Below, in pieces: positions 35,268 to 43,763 of a DNA stretch of 64,000 nucleotides. The notes below the pieces were generated by a model. The model saw only the letters and a list, made by a program, of their open reading frames with translations. It did no database searches and was not told the DNA's origin. The stretch lies in NCBI RefSeq assembly GCF_001648355.1, contig NZ_LXSL01000020.1:26545-90544 (forward strand), written 5' to 3'. This stretch comes from Eikenella longinqua (GTDB lineage Bacteria; Pseudomonadota; Gammaproteobacteria; Burkholderiales; Neisseriaceae). The position numbers and the translations under genes are program-made. How positions within the stretch are numbered: the first letter of the stretch is position 1; each line of letters begins with the position of its first letter.

Positions 35268-37568
35268 ATGCTGTCGAAAGAACTGGAAAGTATTTTGCAG
35301 GTGATTTATGCCGACGCCCGCTCGCAGCGGTATGAGTTTATCGGCATCGAGCACCTGCTGCTCTCGCTGATGCAGGAGAGCGACGAGGTGCGCGCCGTGC
35401 TGAAAGAATGCGGCGTGAACATCCCGCTGCTGGCCGAACAGCTGGCCATCAGCATCGAGGAAAACACGCCCATCCTGCCCGAAGACTCGCCCGAATCGGG
35501 CGAAACCCAGCCCACGCTCGGCTTCCAGCGCGTGATCCAGCGGGCGATTGTGCACGTGCAGTCGGCCGGCAAGCGGCAGGTGATGCCGGTGGACGTGCTG
35601 GTGGCGCTGATGTCGGAAAAAAACAGCCATGCCGTGTATTTCCTCGGCCTGCAAGCCGTGGGGCGCAGCGAGATTCTGAATTTTGTGGCGCACGGCATCG
35701 TGCCCGAACGCCTGGCCGACACCGAAAAAGCCGAAGGCGAAGCCGAGCCGGATGAAGAAGGCGAAAACAAACCCATCCGCCATGCGCTGGCCAAATACAC
35801 CGTGAACCTAAACGTGGAAGCGCGCGAAGGCCGCATCGACGCCTTGGTGGGTCGCGGCATGGAAATGGAACGCCTCATGCAAACCCTGTGCCGCCGCCGC
35901 AAGAACAACCCGCTCTTGGTGGGCGAGGCCGGCGTGGGCAAAACCGCGCTGGCCGAAGGTCTGGCCTACCGATTGGAACACGGTGACGTGCCCGAAGCGC
36001 TGGCCGGCGCCACCGTGTTTGCACTCGATATGGGCTCGCTCCTGGCCGGCACCAAATACCGCGGCGATTTTGAAGCCCGCATCAAAGCCGTGCTCAAAGA
36101 GCTGGCCAAAATCGAACATTCCATCCTGTTTATCGACGAAATCCACACCATCATCGGCGCGGGCAGCACCACCGGCAGTACCATGGATGCTTCCAACTTG
36201 CTCAAGCCCGCCCTTTCCAAAGGCCACCTGCGCTGCATCGGCGCCACTACCTACGACGAATACCGCACTATCTTCGCTAAAGACCACGCCCTCAGCCGCC
36301 GCTTCCAGAAAATCGACGTGGCCGAGCCCAGTGTGGCCGAAACCGTGGAAATCCTCAAAGGCCTGCAACCCGCGCTCGAATCCTTCCACAAAATCCGCTT
36401 CTCCCAGCACGCCCTCAGCGCCGCCGCCGAGCTTTCCGTGCGCTACCTGAACGACCGCTTCCTGCCCGACAAAGCCATCGACCTCATCGACGAAGCCGCC
36501 GCCGCCCAGCGCATCCTGCCCGGCGACAAACGGCGCGATGTGATTGAAGCCGCGCAGATAGAAGAAGTGGTGGCCAAAATCGCCCGCATTCCCGAGCAGA
36601 CCGTATCCAAAGACGACAAAGAAGTGCTGCGCCACCTCGAGCGCAACCTGAAAAACATGGTGTTCGGCCAAGATGCCGCCATCGAAGCGCTGGCCGCTGC
36701 CATCAAAATGTCGCGCTCCGGCCTTGGGCAAACGGAAAAACCCATCGGCAGCTTCCTGTTTTCCGGCCCTACCGGCGTGGGCAAAACCGAAGTTGCCCGC
36801 CAGCTTGCCTATATTCTGGGCGTGCCGCTGCAACGCTTCGATATGTCCGAATACATGGAGCGCCACGCTGTGGCCCGGCTCATCGGCGCACCGCCCGGCT
36901 ATGTCGGTTTCGAGCAGAGCGGCCTGCTCACCGAAGCCGTAAACAAACAGCCCTTCTGCGTGCTGCTTCTAGACGAAATCGAAAAAGCCCACCCGGATGT
37001 GCACAATATCTTGTTGCAAATCATGGACTACGGCACGCTCACCGACAACAACGGCCGCAAAACCGACTTCCGCAACACCATCGTCATCATGACCACCAAT
37101 GCCGGCGCCGAAAGCCTCAGCCGCCCCGTGCTCGGCTTCACCCGCCAGCGCATGAGCGGCGACGAGGGCGAAGCGCTGAAAAAAGCCTTCACCCCCGAAT
37201 TCCGCAACCGCCTCGACGCCGTGATTTCCTTCGCCCCGCTCGATAACGAAATCATCGCCAAGGTAACCGACAAATTCCTGCTCGCGCTGGAGCAGCAGCT
37301 CTTGGCAAAAAACGTGGAAGCCCACTTCACCACCGGCCTGCGCAGCTATCTGGCCGAGCAGGGCTTCGACCCGCAAATGGGCGCCCGCCCCATGCAGCGG
37401 CTGATTCAAGACAAAATCCGCCGCGTGCTGGCCGACGAGCTGCTCTTCGGCCGCTTGAGCAAAGGTGGCGAAGTGACCATCGGCTACGACACGAAAGGAG
37501 ACAAGGTGACGCTCTCCTTCTCCGCCGCCAAAACCAAACGCGGCAGAGTGGTGGACGCCGGCAGCTGA
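35268..37568 (+). CDS. clpA: ATP-dependent Clp protease ATP-binding subunit ClpA
   Basis: The 766-residue AAA+ unfoldase has an N domain (LSKELESILQVIYADAR), a first ATPase (GEAGVGKTALAEG, DEIHTIIGAG) and a second (GPTGVGKTEVARQ, LLLDEIEKAHPDV). A ClpP-contact loop reads VLGFTRQ. The ATG at 35268 has GAGGAGG seven bases upstream and is preferred over a GTG at 35262 that overlaps the clpS stop. It forms an operon with clpS. Confidence 0.97.
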   Translation: MLSKELESILQVIYADARSQRYEFIGIEHLLLSLMQESDEVRAVLKECGVNIPLLAEQLAISIEENTPILPEDSPESGETQPTLGFQRVIQRAIVHVQSAGKRQVMPVDVLVALMSEKNSHAVYFLGLQAVGRSEILNFVAHGIVPERLADTEKAEGEAEPDEEGENKPIRHALAKYTVNLNVEAREGRIDALVGRGMEMERLMQTLCRRRKNNPLLVGEAGVGKTALAEGLAYRLEHGDVPEALAGATVFALDMGSLLAGTKYRGDFEARIKAVLKELAKIEHSILFIDEIHTIIGAGSTTGSTMDASNLLKPALSKGHLRCIGATTYDEYRTIFAKDHALSRRFQKIDVAEPSVAETVEILKGLQPALESFHKIRFSQHALSAAAELSVRYLNDRFLPDKAIDLIDEAAAAQRILPGDKRRDVIEAAQIEEVVAKIARIPEQTVSKDDKEVLRHLERNLKNMVFGQDAAIEALAAAIKMSRSGLGQTEKPIGSFLFSGPTGVGKTEVARQLAYILGVPLQRFDMSEYMERHAVARLIGAPPGYVGFEQSGLLTEAVNKQPFCVLLLDEIEKAHPDVHNILLQIMDYGTLTDNNGRKTDFRNTIVIMTTNAGAESLSRPVLGFTRQRMSGDEGEALKKAFTPEFRNRLDAVISFAPLDNEIIAKVTDKFLLALEQQLLAKNVEAHFTTGLRSYLAEQGFDPQMGARPMQRLIQDKIRRVLADELLFGRLSKGGEVTIGYDTKGDKVTLSFSAAKTKRGRVVDAGS

Positions 37569-37590
37569 GGCGGATGGGTGCGATACAATT

Positions 37591-37628
37591 TTTCAGGTAG
37601 CCTCTATCCGGTAAGAGGCTACCTGAAA
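37591..37628. terminator. Inverted DUS pair after clpA
   Basis: TTTCAGGTAGCCTCTATCC and AGGCTACCTGAAAAC form a hairpin just after clpA and before the lipoprotein gene. Confidence 0.75.
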
Positions 37629-37671
37629 ACATAATAACGCCATTAAATTAAATGGTTATATGGAAGGTGGT

Positions 37672-38313
37672 ATGAAGAAATACCTAAATATTGCCGCAAT
37701 ATTGGCAGCTGGTTTGCTGGCCGCGTGTTCGCCATCCACCCCAGCACAAGAAGCTGCGGCTGCAAGCGGACAGCAGGCGGTAAGCTCGCCTATGCCATTG
37801 AGTGTGGCTTCTACGGCAGCCTCTAGTGTCCCTGCTTCCTTGGTAGAAGATAGAGAGTTGGTTATATTTGCCGACGGTCTGGCAAAAGACGATTCGCTGG
37901 TGTTGGATATGTGGCTGTTTCCCCCTGATGTCTTGACGGAAGCTCCGGTAACGGTTGAAGACATGAAAAGAGGGGCTTATGGCGGCGATATATCCGGCCA
38001 TTACCGTACCGCCGATCGCGAAAAAATCCTGCCGATTTTCCGGTTTCTTATGGCGCAATACCGCCAATCCAAAATCCGGGCGGCTCACGAAGGGGATGAA
38101 AAACTTTTTTCACTCAGCCGCGCTTGGCTGGAGTTTTGCAGCCGCCAAACCGGCGACTGCCTAGTTGCCAATATTTCCTCCGGGCTGCAATGGCGCGATG
38201 CCAGGCTTGAGTTCCAGTTTCAAACCCGCCCGTACGGCAGTGTGGCCAAAATCTACGGGCTCGGTGAGCTGGAAAGCAAGTCGTTCAGGCCACTGATACA
38301 GCGTGTGTTTTGA
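37672..38313 (+). CDS. Lipoprotein of unknown function
   Basis: The 213-residue product has signal peptide MKKYLNIAAILAAGLLAAC with lipobox LAAC, then an Ala/Ser/Pro-rich linker and a domain I do not recognise (FSLSRAWLEFCSRQTGDCLV and NISSGLQWRDARLEFQF). The start at 37672 is preceded by GGAAGG; an earlier ATG at 37660 is possible but less well placed. Confidence 0.8.
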   Translation: MKKYLNIAAILAAGLLAACSPSTPAQEAAAASGQQAVSSPMPLSVASTAASSVPASLVEDRELVIFADGLAKDDSLVLDMWLFPPDVLTEAPVTVEDMKRGAYGGDISGHYRTADREKILPIFRFLMAQYRQSKIRAAHEGDEKLFSLSRAWLEFCSRQTGDCLVANISSGLQWRDARLEFQFQTRPYGSVAKIYGLGELESKSFRPLIQRVF

Positions 38314-38356
38314 TTTTGCTTTGGTAAAACCGGTTTCTATTTTCCCCTGCTTACTT

Positions 38357-38395
38357 TTTCAGGTAGCCTCTTGCTGGATAGGGGCTACCTGAAAA
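38357..38395. repeat. Inverted DUS pair (Eikenella dialect)
   Basis: TTTTTCAGGTAGCCTC and GGGCTACCTGAAAAAC; the first of two DUS hairpins in the gap between the lipoprotein gene and mutL. Confidence 0.75.
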
Positions 38396-38429
38396 ACGTA
38401 ATGGCACGATATGTTGTTGTGCATGAATA

Positions 38430-38468
38430 AGGCTGCCTGAAGCTGATGCTTTCAGGCAGCCTTTTTTT
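38430..38468. terminator. Inverted pair of a different DUS dialect, with T-run
   Basis: AGGCTGCCTGAAGC and GCTTTCAGGCAGCC, followed by TTTTTTT. The centre base differs from the standard motif (AGGCTGCC instead of AGGCTACC), and both arms carry the change, so the hairpin is intact. This is the sequence reported for the Simonsiella dialect of DUS. Confidence 0.85.
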
Positions 38469-38493
38469 GCCTGCCCAACTGGTGGCGGCTTGG

Positions 38494-40389
38494 CTACTGG
38501 CCGCGCAGGAACAGGGCATCCAGATCGGCAAGGGAGAGTTTGACCCAGGTGGGGCGGCCGTGGTTGCATTGGTTGCTGCGGGGGGTGTTTTCCATGTCGC
38601 GCAGGAGGGCGTTCATTTCGGGCAGGGTGAGGCGGCGGCCGGCGCGCACGGAGCCGTGGCAGGCCATGGTGCTGAGGATGCGGTTTTCGCGCGCTTCCAC
38701 AGTTTGGATGCTGCCGGTGTGGGCGGCTTCGCGCAGCATGCTGCGGGCAAGCTCGGGGATGTCGGCTTTACCGAGCATCTGCGGCACGGCGCGCACGGCG
38801 ATGCTGTGGCTGCCGAGGGGGGTGCAGTCGAGGCCGTATTGGCGCAGCAGGTCGGCGTGTTCGGCCAGGGCGGCCATTTCTTCGTGGCCGGCTTCGAAGC
38901 TCACGGGGATGAGCAGCTGCTGGCTGCGCAGGCTGCCGTGGCTTTGGCGCTGGGCTTTCATTTTTTCGTAGTTCACGCGCTCGGCGGCGGCGTGCATGTC
39001 GATGAGCAGCAGGCTGTTTTCGGCTTGGGCGAGGATGTAGATGCCGAGCAGTTGGGCGATGGCGAAGCCGAGCGGGTATTCTGCGGCTTCTGGGGCCGGG
39101 GAGTCGGCTTCGGCGTGGGGGGCGAGGCGGCTTTGCTCGAGGGCGGCGAGCTCGGGGTCGTGGCTGCTTGGCTGGTAGAGCTGGGCGTAGGTGTGCCAAG
39201 CGGCGCGGCTTTCTTGCAGGGTGAGGCGTTGCTGCTGCGGGGCGCGGGTGGGGGTGTAGGCGGCGGGGCGTTGCTGCGGGCTACCTGAAAAACCGCTTTG
39301 CCTGTTTTGGCGAAACTCGCTAAGTTCGTTTTCAGGTAGCCTTTGGTTGTGCCGCTGTTGCAGCAGACTGCCGGCGTTGCTCACGCTGTCGGTTTGGCTG
39401 GCGCGGGTGTCGGCGAGGGCTTTGTTGAGGGTGTGGAAAATGAGCTGGTGTACGGCTTGGCTGTCGCGGAAGCGGATTTCGGTTTTGGTGGGGTGGACGT
39501 TGACATCCACCATTTCGGGCGGCAGCTCGAGAAAGAGGGCGAAGGCGGGGGTGATTTGCTGGTGCAGTACGTCGCGGTAGGCCTGCTTCACGGCGTGCAG
39601 CATGACTTTGTCGCGCACGAAGCGGTTGTTTACGAAGCAATACTGCTGGCTGCTGCGGCCTTGGGAGAAGGTGGGCTTGGCGATGAGGCCGGAGAGGCGG
39701 AGCGAACCGCTGCCGCTGTCAACGGGCAGTGAGGCTACCTGAAAATCTTGGCCGAGCACGGCGGCGATGCGTTCGCTCAGGCTTTGGGCGGGGTAGTTGG
39801 CGGTGGTTTTGCCGTTGTGGGAAAGGGTGAATGCCACTTGCGGGTGGGCGAGGGCGAGGCGGTCGAACACGGCGGCGCAGTGGGCGTATTCGGTGTTTTC
39901 GGATTTGAGGAATTTGCGCCGGGCGGGGGTGTTGAAGAAGAGGTCGGCCACTTCCACGCTGGTGCCGACGTGGTGGGCGGCAGGGGCGGCGGGCTCGATT
40001 TGGCCGTCGCGGGCGCGCACTTGGCGGGCGGCGGGGCTGCCTTCTTGGCGGCTGGTGAGGGTGAGGCGGGATACGGAGGCGATGCTGGCGAGCCCTTCGC
40101 CGCGGAAGCCCATGCTGCGCACGTGTTCCAAATCTTGCAGGGAGGCGATTTTGCTGGTGGCGTGGCGGGAGAGGGCGAGGGGGAGGTCTTCGGGGTGGAT
40201 GCCGCTGCCGTTGTCGGCCACGCGGATGAGGCGGATGCCGCCGCCGGCAAGCTCGATTTGGATGCGGCTGGCGCCAGCGTCGAGGCTGTTTTCGATGATT
40301 TCTTTGAGCGCGGCGGCGGGGCGTTCCACCACTTCGCCGGCGGCGATTTGGTTTACAAGGTGGTCGGGCAGGGCGTGGATGCGGGGCAT
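38494..40389 (-). CDS. mutL: DNA mismatch repair protein MutL
   Basis: The 631-residue GHL ATPase has ENSLDAGASRI, RVADNGSGI and GFRGEGLASIASV in the N-terminal part. The C-terminal part has DMHAAAERVNYE, the metal-binding endonuclease motif with Met in place of Gln, plus ACHGSVRAG and CNHGRPTW. MutL of this kind nicks DNA itself, consistent with the absence of MutH in Neisseriaceae. The flexible linker carries DUS copies in frame (RLPENEL, FSGSPQQ), and another gives DFQVASLP. Confidence 0.97.
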   Translation of the reverse strand: MPRIHALPDHLVNQIAAGEVVERPAAALKEIIENSLDAGASRIQIELAGGGIRLIRVADNGSGIHPEDLPLALSRHATSKIASLQDLEHVRSMGFRGEGLASIASVSRLTLTSRQEGSPAARQVRARDGQIEPAAPAAHHVGTSVEVADLFFNTPARRKFLKSENTEYAHCAAVFDRLALAHPQVAFTLSHNGKTTANYPAQSLSERIAAVLGQDFQVASLPVDSGSGSLRLSGLIAKPTFSQGRSSQQYCFVNNRFVRDKVMLHAVKQAYRDVLHQQITPAFALFLELPPEMVDVNVHPTKTEIRFRDSQAVHQLIFHTLNKALADTRASQTDSVSNAGSLLQQRHNQRLPENELSEFRQNRQSGFSGSPQQRPAAYTPTRAPQQQRLTLQESRAAWHTYAQLYQPSSHDPELAALEQSRLAPHAEADSPAPEAAEYPLGFAIAQLLGIYILAQAENSLLLIDMHAAAERVNYEKMKAQRQSHGSLRSQQLLIPVSFEAGHEEMAALAEHADLLRQYGLDCTPLGSHSIAVRAVPQMLGKADIPELARSMLREAAHTGSIQTVEARENRILSTMACHGSVRAGRRLTLPEMNALLRDMENTPRSNQCNHGRPTWVKLSLADLDALFLRGQ

Positions 40390-40512
40390 GATGGTCTCAG
40401 GGTTGGCTGGCTGAAATTTCAGGTAGCCTTTTGTGCGGTGTCGGGCAGGAATGTCCGGGCTGGGGTTGGTTGGCGGTTCGGGTTACCTGAAAAGTTCGGA
40501 TTGCGGTTCCGC

Positions 40513-40595
40513 TCTGCTGAAGCCGACGTTTTAGCTTCGCAGAAATTTGCTGTGCTCGTTTTGGCTTCGTTGAAGCTAACGCTTTCAGGTAGCCT
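40513..40595. repeat. Modular DUS-bounded hairpin repeat (copy 8)
   Basis: TTTTAGCTTCGCAGAAATT, no middle hairpin, then GCTTC-GTT-GAAGC with TAACGC and a reverse DUS. It lies just beyond the aroC stop. A further DUS with one mutated base (GGGTTACCTGAA) lies near 40480. Confidence 0.75.
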
Positions 40596-40600
40596 TTGGT

Positions 40601-41704
40601 TTAACCGCCTTGCAGTTTGGCGATATCGGGCGTATCCACGCGCACGTCGGCGTTTTGCGCGCGGTGGCGCAGGGCGTGGTCGATGAGCACGAGGGCGAGC
40701 ATGGCTTCGGCGATGGGGGCGGCGCGCAGGCCGACGCAGGGGTCGTGGCGGCCGTGGGTTTCGAGCATGACGGGATTGCCGTGGATGTCGATGCTGCGGC
40801 GCGGGGTGGCGATGGAGCTGGTGGGTTTCACGGCGAAGTCGGCGCGGATGGTTTGGCCGGTGGAGATGCCGCCGAGGATGCCGCCGGCGTGGTTGCTGGC
40901 GAAGCCTTGGGGTGTGAGTTCGTCGCCGTGCAGGCTGCCGCGTTGGGAGACGACGTCGAAGCCGTCGCCGATGGATACGGCTTTCACGGCGTTGATGCTC
41001 ATCAGGGCGTGGGCGATGTCGGCATCGAGCCGGTCGAACACGGGCTCGCCGAGACCGACGGGCACGCTGCGCGCTTCGATGTGCAGCCGCGCGCCCACGG
41101 AATCGAGCGATTTGCGCACGGAATCCATATAGGCTTCGAGCTCGGCGATTTGCGATTGGTTGGCGGCGAAGAAGGGGTTTTGGCTGATAAATTCTTCGCC
41201 TTCGAAGGCGATTTCGCGCTCGCCCACTTGGCTGACCCAGCAGACGATTTCGGTGCCGAACTGCTCTCGCAGCCATTTTTTGGCCACGGCGCCAGCGGCC
41301 ACGCGGGCGGCGGTTTCGCGGGCGGAGCTGCGGCCGCCGCCGCGGTAGTCGCGCGTGCCGTATTTGTGCCAGTAGGTGTAGTCGGCGTGGCCGGGGCGGA
41401 ATTGCTGGGCGATGTTGCCGTAGTCGCGGCTGCGCTGGTCGGTGTTGCGGATGAAGAGGGCGATGGGTGTGCCGGTGGTGCGGCCTTCGAATACGCCGGA
41501 GAGGATTTCTACTTGGTCGGCTTCGCGGCGCTGGGTAACGTGGCGGCTGGTGCCGGGGCGGCGGCGGTCGAGGTCGGGCTGGATGTCGGCTTCGGCAAGG
41601 GCGAGGCTGGGCGGGCAGCCGTCGATGATGCAGCCGATGCCGGCGCCGTGGCTTTCGCCGAAGGTGGCGATGCGGAAAAGTTGTCCGAAGGAGTTGCCGG
41701 GCAT
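40601..41704 (-). CDS. aroC: Chorismate synthase
   Basis: The 367-residue enzyme performs the last step of the common aromatic pathway, with FMN. Signatures are [32 protein letters not shown] (as [15 protein letters not shown]), and the ending DVRVDTPDI. The frame is open for 74 codons upstream, but those translate a DUS-repeat region, so [16 protein letters not shown] is the real start. Confidence 0.97.
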   Translation of the reverse strand: MPGNSFGQLFRIATFGESHGAGIGCIIDGCPPSLALAEADIQPDLDRRRPGTSRHVTQRREADQVEILSGVFEGRTTGTPIALFIRNTDQRSRDYGNIAQQFRPGHADYTYWHKYGTRDYRGGGRSSARETAARVAAGAVAKKWLREQFGTEIVCWVSQVGEREIAFEGEEFISQNPFFAANQSQIAELEAYMDSVRKSLDSVGARLHIEARSVPVGLGEPVFDRLDADIAHALMSINAVKAVSIGDGFDVVSQRGSLHGDELTPQGFASNHAGGILGGISTGQTIRADFAVKPTSSIATPRRSIDIHGNPVMLETHGRHDPCVGLRAAPIAEAMLALVLIDHALRHRAQNADVRVDTPDIAKLQGG

Positions 41705-41877
41705 GATGGGTGTTTGATTGTGTGGAAAATGGGGGTAAGTGTAGCACAAAGGGGGTGGGGATAAGGGGCTACCTGAAAAATGATGTGGCGCTTGGCGGAA
41801 GACGGCCTTGGGCAAGGGCAGGCGGGCGTGGGCGAAATTGGTTTTGCTGGTGTTTGCCGCGTTGGGCTTTGGTTTTG

Positions 41878-41962
41878 GCTGCGCTGAAGTTGAGGTTTTA
41901 GCTTCGCAGAAATTCGCGTTGCTCATTTTAACTTCGTTGAAGCTAACGCTTTCAGGTAGCCT
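41878..41962. repeat. Modular DUS-bounded hairpin repeat (copy 9)
   Basis: TTTTAGCTTCGCAGAAATTC, then ACTTC-GTT-GAAGCT with AACGC and a reverse DUS. It is closely similar to copy 8 in the same orientation, 1.4 kb away across aroC. Confidence 0.8.
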
Positions 41963-42025
41963 GATGGCGGGGATGGTTGAGGGAGCTAGCTGAAAATATT
42001 AGAACCGCTGTGCTTAAACGGCAAA

Positions 42026-42069
42026 AGGCTACCTGAAAAATGCGGCATTGTTTTTCAGGTAGCCTTTTT
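42026..42069 (-). terminator. Inverted DUS pair after brnQ
   Basis: AGGCTACCTGAAAAATG and GTTTTTCAGGTAGCCT followed by TTTT; it lies just downstream of brnQ on the minus strand. Confidence 0.8.
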
Positions 42070-42083
42070 ATGCTTCCACATCT

Positions 42084-43424
42084 TTATGCGTTGGCATCAG
42101 GCCTTTCGCTATCGGCAGCCGGTTTGCCTGCCAAGCCGCCGGCGCAGCCAATGAGGATGCCGGCCAGGGCGAAGGGCAGCCATTCGAGCGAGAAGGCTTG
42201 CAGCGGCAGTTGTTTGATAAATTCGGCGCCGGCCACGGAGAGGATGGAGATGATGGTAACCAGCCCGGCGGCGAGGCGGTGCGACAGCACGGGCAGCGGG
42301 CGGACGAAGTTGTCAATCAGGAGCAGCAGCAGGATGGTCATGGCGATGGGGTAGAGCACCATCAGCACGGGCACGGATTTGCTGATTACCGCACTTAAGC
42401 CCTGATTGGCCAGGATAAAGCTCACCAGCGTGAGCGACACCACATAGGCGCGGTAGCTGATGCGCGGGAACAGGCCGTAGAAAAATTCGCCCACGGCGGT
42501 AACCAGGCCCACGGAAGTGGTGAGGCAGGCGAGGGTAACGATGGTGCCGAACAGGATGCGGCCGAAGCTGCCGAAGGTTTCGTAGGCGGCGGTGGTGAGC
42601 AGGAAGGAGCCGATGTCTTGGTTTTTGGCGGCCAAGTCGGTCAGGGTTTGCTCGGGCACGGGCAGGCGGTTGCACACCCAGGCGAGGCCGACATAAATCA
42701 CGGCCAGTGAAGCGGCGGCGATGATGCCGGCCACAAAGGTTTGTTTTACCACTATTTTGTTGTCGCGCTGCCCGGCGGGCATTTTGGCTTTGATGGCGTT
42801 GATCACAATCACGGAGAAGGCCACGGAGGCGAGCACGTCCATGGTTTGGTAGCCGCCGATGAAGCCGCTCAGAAAGGCGGATTGGCCGCCGAAGTTGACC
42901 GTGTGCAGGGTGGGCGCGCTGCCGAACAGCCACCACATGGATTTGCCGATGAGGGCGAGGATGGAAACCAGCAGGGCGGGGGTGAGGATGGCGCCGATGC
43001 GTTCCACCATTTTGGAGGGGTTCAGGCTCAGCCACAGGGTGAGCGCGTAGTAAACCACGGTGAAGGCGAGCAGTGAGCCGGCGCCGGCTTCGCCGATGAA
43101 GGGCAGGATGGCCATTTCGTAGGAGGTGGCGCCGGTGCGCGGGATGGCGAAGAAGGGGCCGATGGTGAGGTAGATGGCCATCAGGAAGAGCACGGAAAAC
43201 CAGGGGTGGATGCGGTTGAGCGCGGTTTTGTAGCCGTTTTGGTAGAAGGCGCTCACCACGATGCCCAAGAGCGGCAGGCCGACGCCGGTAATCACGAAGC
43301 CGGCGAGGGTGCGCCAGAATTCGGGGCCGCTGTTGAGGCCGAGCGTGGGCGGGAAGATGAGGTTGCCGGCGCCGAAAAAGATGGCGAACAGCATGAAGCC
43401 GATAACGAAGGTGTTTTTGTTCAT
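42084..43424 (-). CDS. brnQ: Branched-chain amino acid transporter BrnQ
   Basis: The 446-residue LIVCS-family permease has about 12 membrane helices. The family start VIGFMLFAIFFGAGNLIFPP and GPFFAIPRTGATSYEM are clear. It imports leucine, isoleucine and valine, probably with sodium. It is divergent from the O-acetylation cluster. Confidence 0.95.
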   Translation of the reverse strand: MNKNTFVIGFMLFAIFFGAGNLIFPPTLGLNSGPEFWRTLAGFVITGVGLPLLGIVVSAFYQNGYKTALNRIHPWFSVLFLMAIYLTIGPFFAIPRTGATSYEMAILPFIGEAGAGSLLAFTVVYYALTLWLSLNPSKMVERIGAILTPALLVSILALIGKSMWWLFGSAPTLHTVNFGGQSAFLSGFIGGYQTMDVLASVAFSVIVINAIKAKMPAGQRDNKIVVKQTFVAGIIAAASLAVIYVGLAWVCNRLPVPEQTLTDLAAKNQDIGSFLLTTAAYETFGSFGRILFGTIVTLACLTTSVGLVTAVGEFFYGLFPRISYRAYVVSLTLVSFILANQGLSAVISKSVPVLMVLYPIAMTILLLLLIDNFVRPLPVLSHRLAAGLVTIISILSVAGAEFIKQLPLQAFSLEWLPFALAGILIGCAGGLAGKPAADSERPDANA

Positions 43425-43763
43425 TTTGGGGTTTCTCTATATCTGCCTGTGGCGGCACGGTGCGTGGCCTGCCGCGCGAAAAAGGCGCTATGATACCGAA
43501 TTGCTTGGGAAAGATACAGGGCGGGCGCGGGATGGCGTGCTAATATTTCGCGGCAACCGGCGCTTTCAGGCAGCCTGCCCGTGCGGCCATGAAGGCTACC
43601 TGAAAAACGGGGAGGCCGGTTTGGCAGATGGGCAAAACAGGTTTTCAGGTAGCCTCTTTGGGGAACGGGCCGGCGTGTAAAGCGCTTTATCCCTGCGGCG
43701 GGAAACAGTATAATCCCGCACTTTCGCTGCACGGATTAACCCTTTCCTTACCGCCTTGATTTT
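43425..43763. other. 339-base intergenic region between brnQ and patA
   Basis: It contains a reverse DUS of the Simonsiella dialect (TTTCAGGCAGCCTG near 43564), a forward/reverse standard pair (43592-43654) and the patA promoter. No further gene is evident. Confidence 0.7.
43686..43714 (+). promoter_or_regulatory. Promoter of the O-acetylation cluster
   Basis: TTTATC (43686-43691), a 17-base spacer and TATAAT (43709-43714) followed by CCCGCACTTTCG, 50 bases before the patA start. Confidence 0.6.

Larger units (their letters stand above)
41705..42083. other. 379-base intergenic region between aroC and brnQ
   Basis: It holds a forward DUS (about 41766), the modular repeat copy 9 (41878-41962) and an inverted DUS pair (42026-42069). 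A TACACT-like -10 for aroC lies near 41740 on the minus strand. I see no gene here. Confidence 0.7.

Noticed and set aside
41705..41926. N-terminal extension of aroC through the repeat region
   Set aside because: The 74 extra residues translate a DUS/modular repeat (for example [11 protein letters not shown]) and the family start [10 protein letters not shown] is downstream.
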